Shown in pieces: positions 34,768-43,332 of a DNA stretch of 64,000 nt (positions are counted from its first letter, which is position 1; every line of letters starts with the position of its first letter). Origin of the DNA: Longilinea sp964536805 (GTDB lineage: Bacteria; Chloroflexota; Anaerolineae; Anaerolineales; Anaerolineaceae); the NCBI GenBank assembly GCA_964536805.1, contig CAZHYQ010000002.1:154797-218796 (forward strand), read 5' to 3'. The translations under genes were made by a program, and so were the position numbers. The notes under the pieces are model-generated. The model searched no databases, had not been told where the DNA came from, and saw only the letters and a list, made by a program, of their open reading frames with translations.

Positions 34768-35748
34768 TCAGGAGTGTTTCTTCCTCATGTAGAATAAGCT
34801 CTGAACGCCAATGAAGATCAGGGTCAGCACACCCACGCCGATCCTGGTCCACCATGAACTAAGGGTGCCGTTGAACTGCAGGATGGAAACAATGGTACCG
34901 TTGATCAAAACGCCGAACAGCGTGCCAATCACATTGCCAACCCCGCCGGTCAGCAGGGTACCACCGATCACCACGGAGGCAATCGCGTCCAATTCCATCC
35001 CGGGGGCATAACCGCCATAGCCCGAAAGCAATGAAATACTCCAGACCACGCCTGCCAGGGCGGAACAAAAGCCGCTGAAAGCATATACGATGATCTTGGT
35101 GCGGCCGACCGGTAAACCCATCAACCTAGCTGATTGTTCATTGTTCCCAATCGCATAAACGGTGCGGCCAAAGCGGGTGAAGAAGGATAAATAGATCACC
35201 ACCAAAAGCAATATCGGGCCGACCAGGGAAGGAATGTAGACATATGCTTTTTCAAAGAATGGAATATGAACTTTCGTCAATGCCAGAAAACGGTAAACCG
35301 CATCATTGATCGGCAAAGCTTCAAGGGTGATGACGTAGGCCATGCCGCGGGCAAAAAAGAGGCCCATCAGCGTGACCACAAAGGGTTCCACTTTTAAGAA
35401 GTGGATGATGCTGCCCAGGGTGAAACCAAAAACGATGCCCATTACCAGCATCAACGGCATCACAACAAATGGATTGGTTCCGTGTGCCAGTAACGAGGCT
35501 GAGGCAGCGGAGGTCAGGGCAATCATGCCCGCCACCGAAAGATCAATTCCTTTGGTAAGGATGACGAAGGTCATTCCAATGGAAACAATCATCAAACTGG
35601 CGGTGTTGATGAACAGGTTAAAGAACACCTGGGGTTTTTGCATATTCGGATACAGCAGCCCGCCCATCATATAAACCAAAATAAATACCACGATCGCGGT
35701 CAGCATCGGACCGTTATTCACCAAGAAGGGCTTAATTCGCTGTGCCAT
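34768..35748 (-). CDS. Sugar ABC transporter permease (YjfF-like)
   Basis: The 326-residue inner-membrane permease of the ribose/galactofuranose importer class (BPD_transp_2) has about eight helices. Features include FVILTKGIDLSVAGMIALTSA, the family's conserved loop, and GMELDAIASVVIGGTLLTGGVGNVIGT. It overlaps the second permease gene by 17 bp, and together they form a heteromeric channel. By position with araBDA the cargo is probably L-arabinose, perhaps its furanose form as in YtfQRT-YjfF-related systems. Confidence 0.92.
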   Translation of the reverse strand: MAQRIKPFLVNNGPMLTAIVVFILVYMMGGLLYPNMQKPQVFFNLFINTASLMIVSIGMTFVILTKGIDLSVAGMIALTSAASASLLAHGTNPFVVMPLMLVMGIVFGFTLGSIIHFLKVEPFVVTLMGLFFARGMAYVITLEALPINDAVYRFLALTKVHIPFFEKAYVYIPSLVGPILLLVVIYLSFFTRFGRTVYAIGNNEQSARLMGLPVGRTKIIVYAFSGFCSALAGVVWSISLLSGYGGYAPGMELDAIASVVIGGTLLTGGVGNVIGTLFGVLINGTIVSILQFNGTLSSWWTRIGVGVLTLIFIGVQSLFYMRKKHS

Positions 35749-36811
35749 GTTGTGCCCCCTTCCGTTCGAAGAGCCTGTTCATAAGGCGGCGAGCATAATC
35801 GGAATAAAGAATGATCACCACCAACACCAGCACGGCTCTGCCAGCCAACAGGGCATTAGCTGGCACGCCGAAGGTATACATAGTGATTGTGAAAGTCCAA
35901 ATGATCAGCGCGCCAACCACGCTCGATAATAAGGAAAAACGACCGCCGCGCATTAATGTACCCCCAATGACAACCGCCAGGATCGCGTCCAGTTCATAAT
36001 TCAAGCCGTTGTTATTGCCGTCCGCGCTATGGACGTAGGAGCTGAGGATGAGACCGGCAATGGCGGCACAAAAACCGCAAAAGACATAAACGAATAACTT
36101 GATATTCTTCTCGCTGATCCCGCTGTAGTAGGTGGATTTGGCATTTGTACCGACTGCTTCGATAAACAAGCCAATTGATGTTTTCCGCACCAGCACCCAG
36201 GCAATCAGGTAAACAAAAGCAACGATATAAATTGCCACCGGAATGCCCAGGATAAAGCCGTTTCCAAAGAAGAAATACGGCGTGTAGTAGATGGTCATTA
36301 TTTGACCATTCGTGATCAATTGGGCAATGCCGCGCCCGGCCACCATAAGAATAAGGGTGGCCACCATGGGCTGGATTTTCCCCCGCGAGACCAGAAAACC
36401 ATTCCATAAACCGCACAATGTTCCTGCCGCCAGGTCCGCCAGGACGATCAATCCCAGGGGCGTATTGGTGGCATCTTTGGTCAGAATCTCGTTCGAAATC
36501 AACCGGTTGCCAAGCGCCGGGTTGATCAGGACCGCCCCCATGGCCGCTGATATGGCGATGACCGCGCCAACCGAAAGATCGACGCCTCCCGTGGCAATGA
36601 CCAGGGTCATCCCGATTGCAACCAGCATCAACGGAGCGGAGTTGTTGAAGACGTCAACCAGGTTGCCATACAGATGCCCATCCAGGATCCCGATTTTAAA
36701 GAAACCGGGGGCGAAAATCGCATCCGCAAGAAGAATCAATGCCAGCGCAACCAGGGGCCAAAAGAGGCGGTTCTCGCGGATACGTTTGAGCAGCGGTTTA
36801 TTATCTTTCAT
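35732..36811 (-). CDS. Sugar ABC transporter permease (YtfT-like)
   Basis: The 359-residue permease is homologous to its neighbour. It has TLVIATGGVDLSVGAVIAISAAMG, KIQPMVATLILMVAGRGIAQLIT and LNYELDAILAVVIGGTLMRGG. It overlaps the ATPase gene by 4 bp and the following permease by 17 bp, showing tight coupling. Two different permeases per transporter is the YtfT/YjfF arrangement. Confidence 0.92.
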   Translation of the reverse strand: MKDNKPLLKRIRENRLFWPLVALALILLADAIFAPGFFKIGILDGHLYGNLVDVFNNSAPLMLVAIGMTLVIATGGVDLSVGAVIAISAAMGAVLINPALGNRLISNEILTKDATNTPLGLIVLADLAAGTLCGLWNGFLVSRGKIQPMVATLILMVAGRGIAQLITNGQIMTIYYTPYFFFGNGFILGIPVAIYIVAFVYLIAWVLVRKTSIGLFIEAVGTNAKSTYYSGISEKNIKLFVYVFCGFCAAIAGLILSSYVHSADGNNNGLNYELDAILAVVIGGTLMRGGRFSLLSSVVGALIIWTFTITMYTFGVPANALLAGRAVLVLVVIILYSDYARRLMNRLFERKGAQHGTAN

Positions 36812-38325
36812 AAATTACCTGCCATTGTTTGAATAATTGTTTTGTCATCCACATTGCCAGGATATTCAGCAACCTTCTTGTGATCCCGCATAACCGCAAC
36901 CCGATGGCTGATACGCAGCACCTCTTCCAATTCTGATGAAATGAAGACGCACGATTTTCCTTCTTCAGCCAGCTTGAGCACCAATTTTTGAATTTCTGCC
37001 TTGGCCCCCACGTCAATGCCACGGGTGGGCTCGTCCAGAATCAGGATTTGTGGGTTCGTGGCCAGCCAGCGAGCCAGAATTACTTTTTGCTGGTTGCCGC
37101 CGCTCAGGTTTTTTACCAGTTGTTCAGAGGATGGGGTCGCAATTCCCAAAAGATCAATATAATGTTGGGCAATTTCATTTTGTTTCTGAAGGCTCAGGAA
37201 CTTGAACCATCCCAGTCTTGCCTGAAGGGCTAAAATGATATTCTCGCGGATGGTCAGGTCGCCCACAATGCCTTCGTCTTTACGGTCTTCCGGGCATAGG
37301 GCAATTCCATTTTCAATCGATTGGAACGGAGAAAACCGCTCGACGCGTTTGCCCTGTACCGTCAAGGACCCTTTATCGGGGGCATCAATACCAAAAAGCA
37401 AATTTGCCATCTCGGTGCGCCCGGAACCCAACAGACCTGCGATGCCAACCACTTCATTCGCATGGAGTTTGAGGTTGAACCCCTCAAGCGAGCCTGTCCG
37501 GCCGAGGCCTTCGGCTTCGAGCATGCAATCCTGATTTTCAACTTTTTCGCCAGTAATTTTCGCTTTGGATACCTGGTCCAATTCGGTGATGGTACGCCCC
37601 AACATTTTTGCGATCAATTCGATGCGCGGCAGCGAAGCCGTGTTGAAGGTGCCAACCAGGTTGCCATTGCGCAATACTGTGATCCGGTCAGAAACTTGAT
37701 AGACCTGGTCTAGAAAATGGGTGATGAAAATGATGCCGATGCCTTCACCCTTTAATTTCTTCATCACTTTAAATAATTGATTTGCCTCATTTACATCCAA
37801 ACTTGAGGTGGGTTCGTCCAGAATGAGAATTTTTGCGGAAGAAATTTCAAGCGAGCGTGTAATTGCCACCATTTGCTGGATGGCAACTGAATAATTGCCC
37901 AGCGGTTGCGTGACATCAATATCAATATCCAACTTACTTAAGGCATGTTTGGCAAAACCATTCATTTTTCTCTGGTCAATGCTGCCAAAGCGGTGCGGTT
38001 CATGGCCAAGCATGATATTTTCAGCAACAGAAATGTTGGTGCACAGGTTAATATCCTGATAAACCGTACTGATGCCAATTTCCTGGGAATGTTGGGGAGA
38101 GCGTACCTGAACAGGTTTGCCATCGATTTCGATGGAACCAGAATCAGGGTGTTCCACTCCGGTCAAAATTTTAATGAGAGTGGATTTCCCGGCTCCATTT
38201 TCGCCCATCAGAGCGTGAATCTCACCTCGGTTTAGGGAAAAATCGACATTCTCCAGGGCATTGACACCCGGAAAAGTGATCGATATTCCTTTCATGATCA
38301 GAAGAGAAACATTTGGATTTGTCAT
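36808..38325 (-). CDS. Sugar ABC transporter ATP-binding protein, double domain (YtfR/RbsA-like)
   Basis: This tandem ATPase of about 505 residues energises sugar uptake. Domain 1 has Walker A GENGAGKST and Walker B ILILDEPTSSLDV with a degenerate signature (NYSVAIQQMVAITRSLE), the norm for this class. Domain 2 has the intact signature LSGGNQQKVILARWL and ILILDEPTRGIDVG. The frame opens at a GTG at 38343; I prefer the ATG at 38325, but neither has a clear ribosome site. A strong hairpin separates it from the upstream binding-protein gene. Confidence 0.93.
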   Translation of the reverse strand: MTNPNVSLLIMKGISITFPGVNALENVDFSLNRGEIHALMGENGAGKSTLIKILTGVEHPDSGSIEIDGKPVQVRSPQHSQEIGISTVYQDINLCTNISVAENIMLGHEPHRFGSIDQRKMNGFAKHALSKLDIDIDVTQPLGNYSVAIQQMVAITRSLEISSAKILILDEPTSSLDVNEANQLFKVMKKLKGEGIGIIFITHFLDQVYQVSDRITVLRNGNLVGTFNTASLPRIELIAKMLGRTITELDQVSKAKITGEKVENQDCMLEAEGLGRTGSLEGFNLKLHANEVVGIAGLLGSGRTEMANLLFGIDAPDKGSLTVQGKRVERFSPFQSIENGIALCPEDRKDEGIVGDLTIRENIILALQARLGWFKFLSLQKQNEIAQHYIDLLGIATPSSEQLVKNLSGGNQQKVILARWLATNPQILILDEPTRGIDVGAKAEIQKLVLKLAEEGKSCVFISSELEEVLRISHRVAVMRDHKKVAEYPGNVDDKTIIQTMAGNL

Positions 38326-38367
38326 TTGGATCTGCCCATTCACGGGGTATTTCGAAGATAGTTTTTT

Positions 38368-38397
38368 GAGAAGCGGCGCTTTGGGACGCCGCTTCTC
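38368..38397 (-). promoter_or_regulatory. Intercistronic hairpin after the sugar-binding-protein gene
   Basis: GAGAAGCGGCG (38368-38378) and CGCCGCTTCTC (38387-38397) form a perfect 11-bp GC-rich stem with an 8-nt loop. In the minus direction it is followed by A residues, not T, so it is not a normal terminator. It probably protects the binding-protein mRNA, which needs more protein than the membrane genes. Confidence 0.65.
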
Positions 38398-38466
38398 AAT
38401 TTACGACATCAGTTGCCTGTGTTCATCATGAGGTTCCCAAAAGCTCATGCACAAGCTCTGGAGATC

Positions 38467-39471
38467 TTAGTACTTGCGGCTCGGCAGCAGTTCAGCGGCC
38501 TTGTCGGGGTAGTAGACGCTTTCGTCAGTGAGGGCTTCTTTGGTAATTGCAACGCCGTTCATCAGCTTGAGGCCCAGATCCATGACCTGCGGTCCAAGCA
38601 AGGGGTTGCATTCGACATCTGCCTGCAGCCAGCCGTCGATCATGAGCTGGAACCCGCCGCGGGTGCCGTCAACAGAAACCATTACCAGCTCGCCTGGTTT
38701 GATACCAGCGGCTTTGATGGCTTCGACAGCGCCGATCGCCATGTCATCATTGTGGAAGAATACACCCTGGATCTGGCCAGCATATTTCTTCAGGAAGGCT
38801 TCCATGACTGGCTTGCCTTCAGCACGGGTGAAGTTGCCGGTTTGGGAATCGAGGATCTTGATGTTGGGGTTCAATGCTTCGCGGAAACCCTTGGCGCGGC
38901 CGACAGCAGCGCCGGAGCCGGTGGTGCCGGAGAGTTCAAGAACATTGCCGCCATTGGGGAGCAGGCGGTTGAATTCAGCGGCAGCGCGTTTTCCTTCAAT
39001 GACCATGTCTGAGCCAATGTGGGAAGCATACATCGATGCATCAGCCGTCACGGAGCGGTCGACAACGATCACGGGGATATTGGCATCCTTGGCTTCCTGG
39101 AGGACCGCATCCCAGCCGGTTTCAACAACTGGCGGCAATGCAATCACATTCACACCCTGCTGGATGCAGGAGCGCATGGCGGAAATCTGGTTTTCCTGTT
39201 TCTGTTGCGCATCCGAGAAGATCAATTTGACGCCCAGGGTTGCAGCAGTCTCTTTGAAGGAAGCAGAATTAGCAGTGCGCCAATCACTTTCGGCACCGAG
39301 CTGGGGATAGCAGAGAGTCATGTCTTTATAGGTGCAGTTGGGCGCGCAGGCTGCGGCGCCAAAGACTTTTTCTGCAGCAGGGGCAGTCGTTGCCGCGGGG
39401 GCTGCGGTACCGCATGCCGCCAAAACCATAGAAGCAAGTACAAGTAAAGCAAATAGCTTATACCGGAACAT
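38467..39471 (-). CDS. Sugar ABC transporter substrate-binding lipoprotein (YtfQ-like)
   Basis: The 334-residue periplasmic-binding-protein-I type protein captures sugar outside the membrane. The lipoprotein signal has lipobox LAAC with the cysteine at residue 20, then an A/T-rich linker. The mature part has CYPQLGAESDWRTANSASF, IPVIVVDRSVTA, LSGTTGSGAAVGRAKGF and FFHNDDMAIGAVEAIKAAG, as in YtfQ (galactofuranose) and arabinose-binding relatives. The start at 39471 has AAGGAGA seven bases upstream. The frame stays open to an ATG at 39642 behind a perfect GGAGGTGATC site, which would add 57 residues before the signal peptide. Confidence 0.93.
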   Translation of the reverse strand: MFRYKLFALLVLASMVLAACGTAAPAATTAPAAEKVFGAAACAPNCTYKDMTLCYPQLGAESDWRTANSASFKETAATLGVKLIFSDAQQKQENQISAMRSCIQQGVNVIALPPVVETGWDAVLQEAKDANIPVIVVDRSVTADASMYASHIGSDMVIEGKRAAAEFNRLLPNGGNVLELSGTTGSGAAVGRAKGFREALNPNIKILDSQTGNFTRAEGKPVMEAFLKKYAGQIQGVFFHNDDMAIGAVEAIKAAGIKPGELVMVSVDGTRGGFQLMIDGWLQADVECNPLLGPQVMDLGLKLMNGVAITKEALTDESVYYPDKAAELLPSRKY

Positions 39472-39662
39472 TTTCTTCTCTCCTTGTGACAATTGGGGTT
39501 TCTCCTCGCGGAGAAAGAGGGGTGTAATTTGTTTGACTCTTGCGAGAAGCCATCCGCTAACAGGGATAGGGATCTCCTCGTCTTGAAGCGCTTGCCGCAG
39601 GCTATCACTGGCCAGAAATGCGCTTCGCTTATCCACGATCATTCTTGGTTCCGATCACCTCC

Positions 39663-40718
39663 TTATATTCTTTCCTGTTCCATTTTCATCGAGCTTTCCC
39701 GAATAATCAATGTGGGTGTCAACATGATGGTTGCAGTTTCAAAACCGGTTTGCTCCCGGCGACCTGCCTCGATAATTTTGATGACTTCCTCCACCGCCAG
39801 TCGGCCTACCGAGTATTGTTCCGATTGAATGGTCGTGAGAGGAGGACAGAAGAAGGGGGATTCGGGCAGGTTATCAAACCCAACGATGCCCAGATCCTGA
39901 GGGATGTTTAATTGTCTTTCACAGGCTGCCTGAATAACGCTGATGGCCATCTGATCATTGGCGGCGAAAACTGCATCCATTTCCGGATATTGTTCAAAAA
40001 GTTTCGTTATCGCCACGGCACCGCTGGCGGATGACCAGTTCCCTTCCACCCATTGGCTTTCAAGGGCTGGCAGTCCAGCCTCCTCCAGTGCGTCCTTCCA
40101 GGCCGCCAGGCGCTGGCGCGCTTCCCACCAATCCAGAGGCCCGGAGATATGCCCGATGCGGCGATATCCCTGTTCAATCAAGTGCCGCATGGCCATCAAG
40201 CCGCCCTGGTAGTTATCAATTGAAACCACTGGAATGTGTTCCCGCGGCTGCATGGTTAGAAAAACAATGGGGATTTCCAGATCTGTTAACAGGGTGTTCA
40301 ACCACTCGCGGTTTTCCCCCACTTCGGGCACAGCCCAGATAATTCCATCAGAATGGTGCGAGAGAAATTCCTGCAAAATGGGAACGACGTGATTGGCGTT
40401 GAAACTGGGTAATTCTTTCAACAGCAAAGAATAGCCAAATTCCTCGGCTGCATTGGTGATGCCGCTCAGGGTTCGGGATGGACCGGTATATTTCAGCCCG
40501 GCCGTGACCACTCCCAGGGTGAAGCTGCGCTGCTGAATGAGACTGCGGGCCAATGCGCTGGGTTGATACCCCAACTCTCCAACAATCTTCTGAACTCGTT
40601 CACGGGTTTCGGCGGAAACATCCGGCCGGTCATTCATCACACGCGAAACAGTCTGCGTGGAAACCCCGGCCATGGATGCAACTTGTTTGATCGTGGGACG
40701 TTTATGCTTGATTGACAT
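39663..40718 (-). CDS. LacI-family regulator of the arabinose cluster
   Basis: The 351-residue repressor has an N-terminal LacI helix-turn-helix (TIKQVASMAGVSTQTVSRVMNDRPDVS, residues 8-34), a hinge helix (YQPSALARSLIQQ) and a sugar-binding domain of PBP-I type with ANDQMAISVIQAA and GIVGFDNLPESPFFCPPLTT. It is the first gene of the minus-strand importer/araBDA cluster. Three tandem operator-like repeats fill the space between its promoter and its start codon, so tight autoregulation is expected. The inducer is probably L-arabinose or a related sugar. Confidence 0.93.
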   Translation of the reverse strand: MSIKHKRPTIKQVASMAGVSTQTVSRVMNDRPDVSAETRERVQKIVGELGYQPSALARSLIQQRSFTLGVVTAGLKYTGPSRTLSGITNAAEEFGYSLLLKELPSFNANHVVPILQEFLSHHSDGIIWAVPEVGENREWLNTLLTDLEIPIVFLTMQPREHIPVVSIDNYQGGLMAMRHLIEQGYRRIGHISGPLDWWEARQRLAAWKDALEEAGLPALESQWVEGNWSSASGAVAITKLFEQYPEMDAVFAANDQMAISVIQAACERQLNIPQDLGIVGFDNLPESPFFCPPLTTIQSEQYSVGRLAVEEVIKIIEAGRREQTGFETATIMLTPTLIIRESSMKMEQERI

Positions 40719-40754
40719 GTTATCGATCCCGTTATCGATCCCGTTATCGATAAC
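40719..40754. promoter_or_regulatory. Triple LacI operator abutting the regulator start codon
   Basis: Three 12-bp units occur in tandem: a perfect palindrome GTTATCGATAAC (40743-40754) and two copies of GTTATCGATCCC (40731-40742 and 40719-40730). The last base touches the ATG at 40718. The leader is therefore made almost entirely of operator and has no normal ribosome site other than a weak GGGA. Confidence 0.75.
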
Positions 40755-40783
40755 ATATTAGCACACGCTTTTTTCGGTGTCAA
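40755..40783 (-). promoter_or_regulatory. Promoter of the LacI/arabinose cluster
   Basis: On the minus strand TTGACA (40783-40778) and TAATAT (40760-40755) are 17 bp apart. The start near 40748 lies inside the operator array. Confidence 0.8.
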
Positions 40784-40993
40784 TATGCAAAATCTTCCAG
40801 CCGCCATGGAAATGGATGATCAGCTTCCGCAGCCAGCGGTTTAGAAGATAACCTTACCCAAACGCCAGCCAGCAATGATGATAGAATGAGGTCATCTCCC
40901 ATTTTTTATAGCTGGATGGCGGTTGCTGTGCCGCCGGACACGATGATTTCAAGGTGGGACATTACGCCACGACATTAGTCATTCCCAAACAAA

Positions 40994-42037
40994 ATGAGCA
41001 TGTTCAATTTCCCCCACCGACGGTTTAACCCGCTCACGCGCGATTGGGTCTTGATCTCGCCGCAACGCACCAAGCGTCCCTGGAAGGGACAGGTGGAAAA
41101 GGTCGCGCCAGAACGCCTGCCGGCCTATGATCCAACCTGCTACCTCTGCCCTGGCAACGCGCGCGCCGGCCATATTATTAACCCTGATTACTCCGGCACA
41201 TTCGTTTTCGATAACGATTTTTCCGCCATTCTGCCTGAAACAGGAACAGTACCGCCCGATCCGCATCCTCTATTCCAGGCGCAATCCGAAGCAGGCATCT
41301 GCCGGGTGATCTGTTTTTCGCCGCGCCACGATCTTACCATTCCACAGCTCTCGGTTGCCCAGGTCAGCCAGGTGATCGCCGCCTGGAGCGAACAAACTGC
41401 AGAATTATTCAGCCGGCCAAGGATCGCGCATGTCCAGGTTTTCGAAAATAAAGGCGCGATCATGGGCTGTTCCAATCCCCACCCCCACAGCCAGATCTGG
41501 TCGCAAGGGCTGATTCCCAATGAAACTGCCAAGGAATTATCATCCCAGGCAGATTACCTATCCGCGTTTGGCAGGCCTCTGTTGCTCGATTATTTACAGG
41601 AAGAACACCGCCGTCAGGAACGCCTGGTGCTATCCAACGATCATTTCACCGCCATCGTGCCTTACTGGGCTGTCTGGCCATTTGAGGTCTTGATCACCGC
41701 TCACCGTCCTGTCCCCGATTTGCCATCACTCACGCCGGAGGAAGTCATATCGCTGGCGGCGATTTACCGCCAATTGGCTATACGCTACGATAATTTATTT
41801 GAGGTCTCCTTTCCCTACTCGATGGGTTTTCATCAGGCGCCAAACGATGGGCAATCTCACCCGGAATGGGTGCTGCACGCCCATTTTTACCCGCCGCTTT
41901 TGCGCTCGGCCACCATTCGTAAATACATGGTGGGCTATGAGATGCTTGCCATGCCGCAGCGCGATATTTCTCCCGAATCCTCAGCCGAAAGATTGCGCGC
42001 ACTTTCCGATGTCCTCTATCAACCAGCCGCTAATTGA
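40994..42037 (+). CDS. galT: Galactose-1-phosphate uridylyltransferase
   Basis: The 347-residue Leloir-pathway enzyme exchanges UMP between UDP-glucose and galactose-1-phosphate. The catalytic HPH is in SNPHPHSQIWSQ, and the zinc-type CYLCPGNARAG motif is near residue 55. FNPLTRDWVLISPQR opens the fold, and the C-terminal half has VPYWAVWPFEVLI and MGFHQAPNDGQ. The length matches bacterial GalT. galK overlaps its end by 29 bp. No ribosome site is obvious at the ATG, and no promoter is clear between it and the divergent LacI promoter. Confidence 0.96.
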   Translation: MSMFNFPHRRFNPLTRDWVLISPQRTKRPWKGQVEKVAPERLPAYDPTCYLCPGNARAGHIINPDYSGTFVFDNDFSAILPETGTVPPDPHPLFQAQSEAGICRVICFSPRHDLTIPQLSVAQVSQVIAAWSEQTAELFSRPRIAHVQVFENKGAIMGCSNPHPHSQIWSQGLIPNETAKELSSQADYLSAFGRPLLLDYLQEEHRRQERLVLSNDHFTAIVPYWAVWPFEVLITAHRPVPDLPSLTPEEVISLAAIYRQLAIRYDNLFEVSFPYSMGFHQAPNDGQSHPEWVLHAHFYPPLLRSATIRKYMVGYEMLAMPQRDISPESSAERLRALSDVLYQPAAN

Positions 42038-43199
42038 ACGGATTGAAGAACAGTTTGCCCGCCGCTTTGGCCAGCGCCCTTCGCACATCGTCCGCGCGCC
42101 TGGCCGGGTGAATTTGCTGGGCGAACATGTCGATTACAACGATGGCTTTGTCATGCCGGCTGCCATCGAGCGTGCTGCCTATGTCGCTTTTTCGCCCTCA
42201 CCGGATGGCGCCTCCCGCTTGATCGCAGCCAATTTCAATGAGGAAGTCTCGTTCACGCCTGATTCGATCCTGAAAAAGACCCAGGCAGATGCGAAACTGC
42301 TGCCCGATTGGGCCCTTTACCCCGCCGGTGTGATGAAAATGCTGGTTAGCGATGGTTACGCCGCCCCGCCCCTGTCAGCCATCTTTGCCTCCGATATCCC
42401 GCGCGGATCGGGGTTGAGCTCGTCCGCCGCGGTGGAAACTGCCTTCCTCACCGCCTGGCAGACTTTGGCCGGCTGGTCGATGCCCTTGATGGAGCGCGCG
42501 CTGCTGTGCCAGAGAGCTGAAAACCAATATGTTGGCGTGAACTGCGGCATCATGGATCAGTTCGCATCCGTGTGTGGGGTGGAAAATCACCTGCTGCAGC
42601 TTGACTGCCGGTCACTGGAATGGACAACCATTCCCATGCCTGAGCAGGCCGTGATAGTCATCGCTGATACGACCGTCAGGCGAAAATTGGCCAGCGGCGA
42701 ATACAACCAGCGGCGAGCCGAATGTGAAACAGCCGTACGGTTATTGAACGAGCATTTGCCTGGCATCCGTTCGCTGCGCGATATCAGTTTGGCCGATTTC
42801 AACCGGTTTTCTGGTCAATTGCCGTCCGTCATTGAAAAAAGAGCCCGCCATGTGGTGGAAGAAATTGAGCGCACTTCGCAAGCCCGCAACCTTCTGGAGC
42901 GTGGCGATACAGTCCGTTTTGGACAGTTGATGAATGCCTGTCACGCCAGCCTGCGCGATTTATATGAAGTTTCCAGTTTTGAGCTCAACACAATGGTCGA
43001 GGTTGCTCAATTGCTGCCAGGTTGTTTGGGAGCGCGCCTGACCGGCGCCGGCTTTGGCGGATGTACGGTCAACCTGGTCGAACTCGACCGGAGTATAGAA
43101 TTTGCGCATTCACTCAAGGACCGCTACCGTTCGATTACCGGGCAGGTCCCTGAAATTTATGTAACCCAGGCTTCAAATGGTGCCGGGCTGGTCAGATAA
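42009..43199 (+). CDS. galK: Galactokinase
   Basis: The 396-residue GHMP kinase phosphorylates galactose at C1. It has the galactokinase signature VRAPGRVNLLGEHVDYNDG, the ATP motif RGSGLSSSAAVETAF, CGIMDQFASVCG and the C-terminal GARLTGAGFGGCTVNLVE. The frame is open further upstream inside galT (to 41799), but homology begins at MSSINQPLIERIEEQF, so the start is the ATG at 42009. The overlap with galT implies coupling. Confidence 0.96.
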   Translation: MSSINQPLIERIEEQFARRFGQRPSHIVRAPGRVNLLGEHVDYNDGFVMPAAIERAAYVAFSPSPDGASRLIAANFNEEVSFTPDSILKKTQADAKLLPDWALYPAGVMKMLVSDGYAAPPLSAIFASDIPRGSGLSSSAAVETAFLTAWQTLAGWSMPLMERALLCQRAENQYVGVNCGIMDQFASVCGVENHLLQLDCRSLEWTTIPMPEQAVIVIADTTVRRKLASGEYNQRRAECETAVRLLNEHLPGIRSLRDISLADFNRFSGQLPSVIEKRARHVVEEIERTSQARNLLERGDTVRFGQLMNACHASLRDLYEVSSFELNTMVEVAQLLPGCLGARLTGAGFGGCTVNLVELDRSIEFAHSLKDRYRSITGQVPEIYVTQASNGAGLVR

Positions 43200-43332
43200 T
43201 TCACTACGCTCTCAAGGAATTAAAACCTGGTAAGAGTGGATTTCACTGGCGAATCTGTGCAAGTGAGGGTGATTGGACCCCACCATTCGCCGAGGGGATT
43301 CAAAATACGCGGAATGATTGCCTTTCGATAGG

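Noticed and set aside
38368..38397. Terminator after the sugar-binding protein
   Set aside because: The stem is strong, but the minus strand continues with A residues rather than a T-run, so it is called a stability/attenuation hairpin instead.
41799..42008. 70-codon N-terminal extension of galactokinase
   Set aside because: It lies inside galT in another frame and has no galactokinase similarity; the ATG at 42009 fits the family start.
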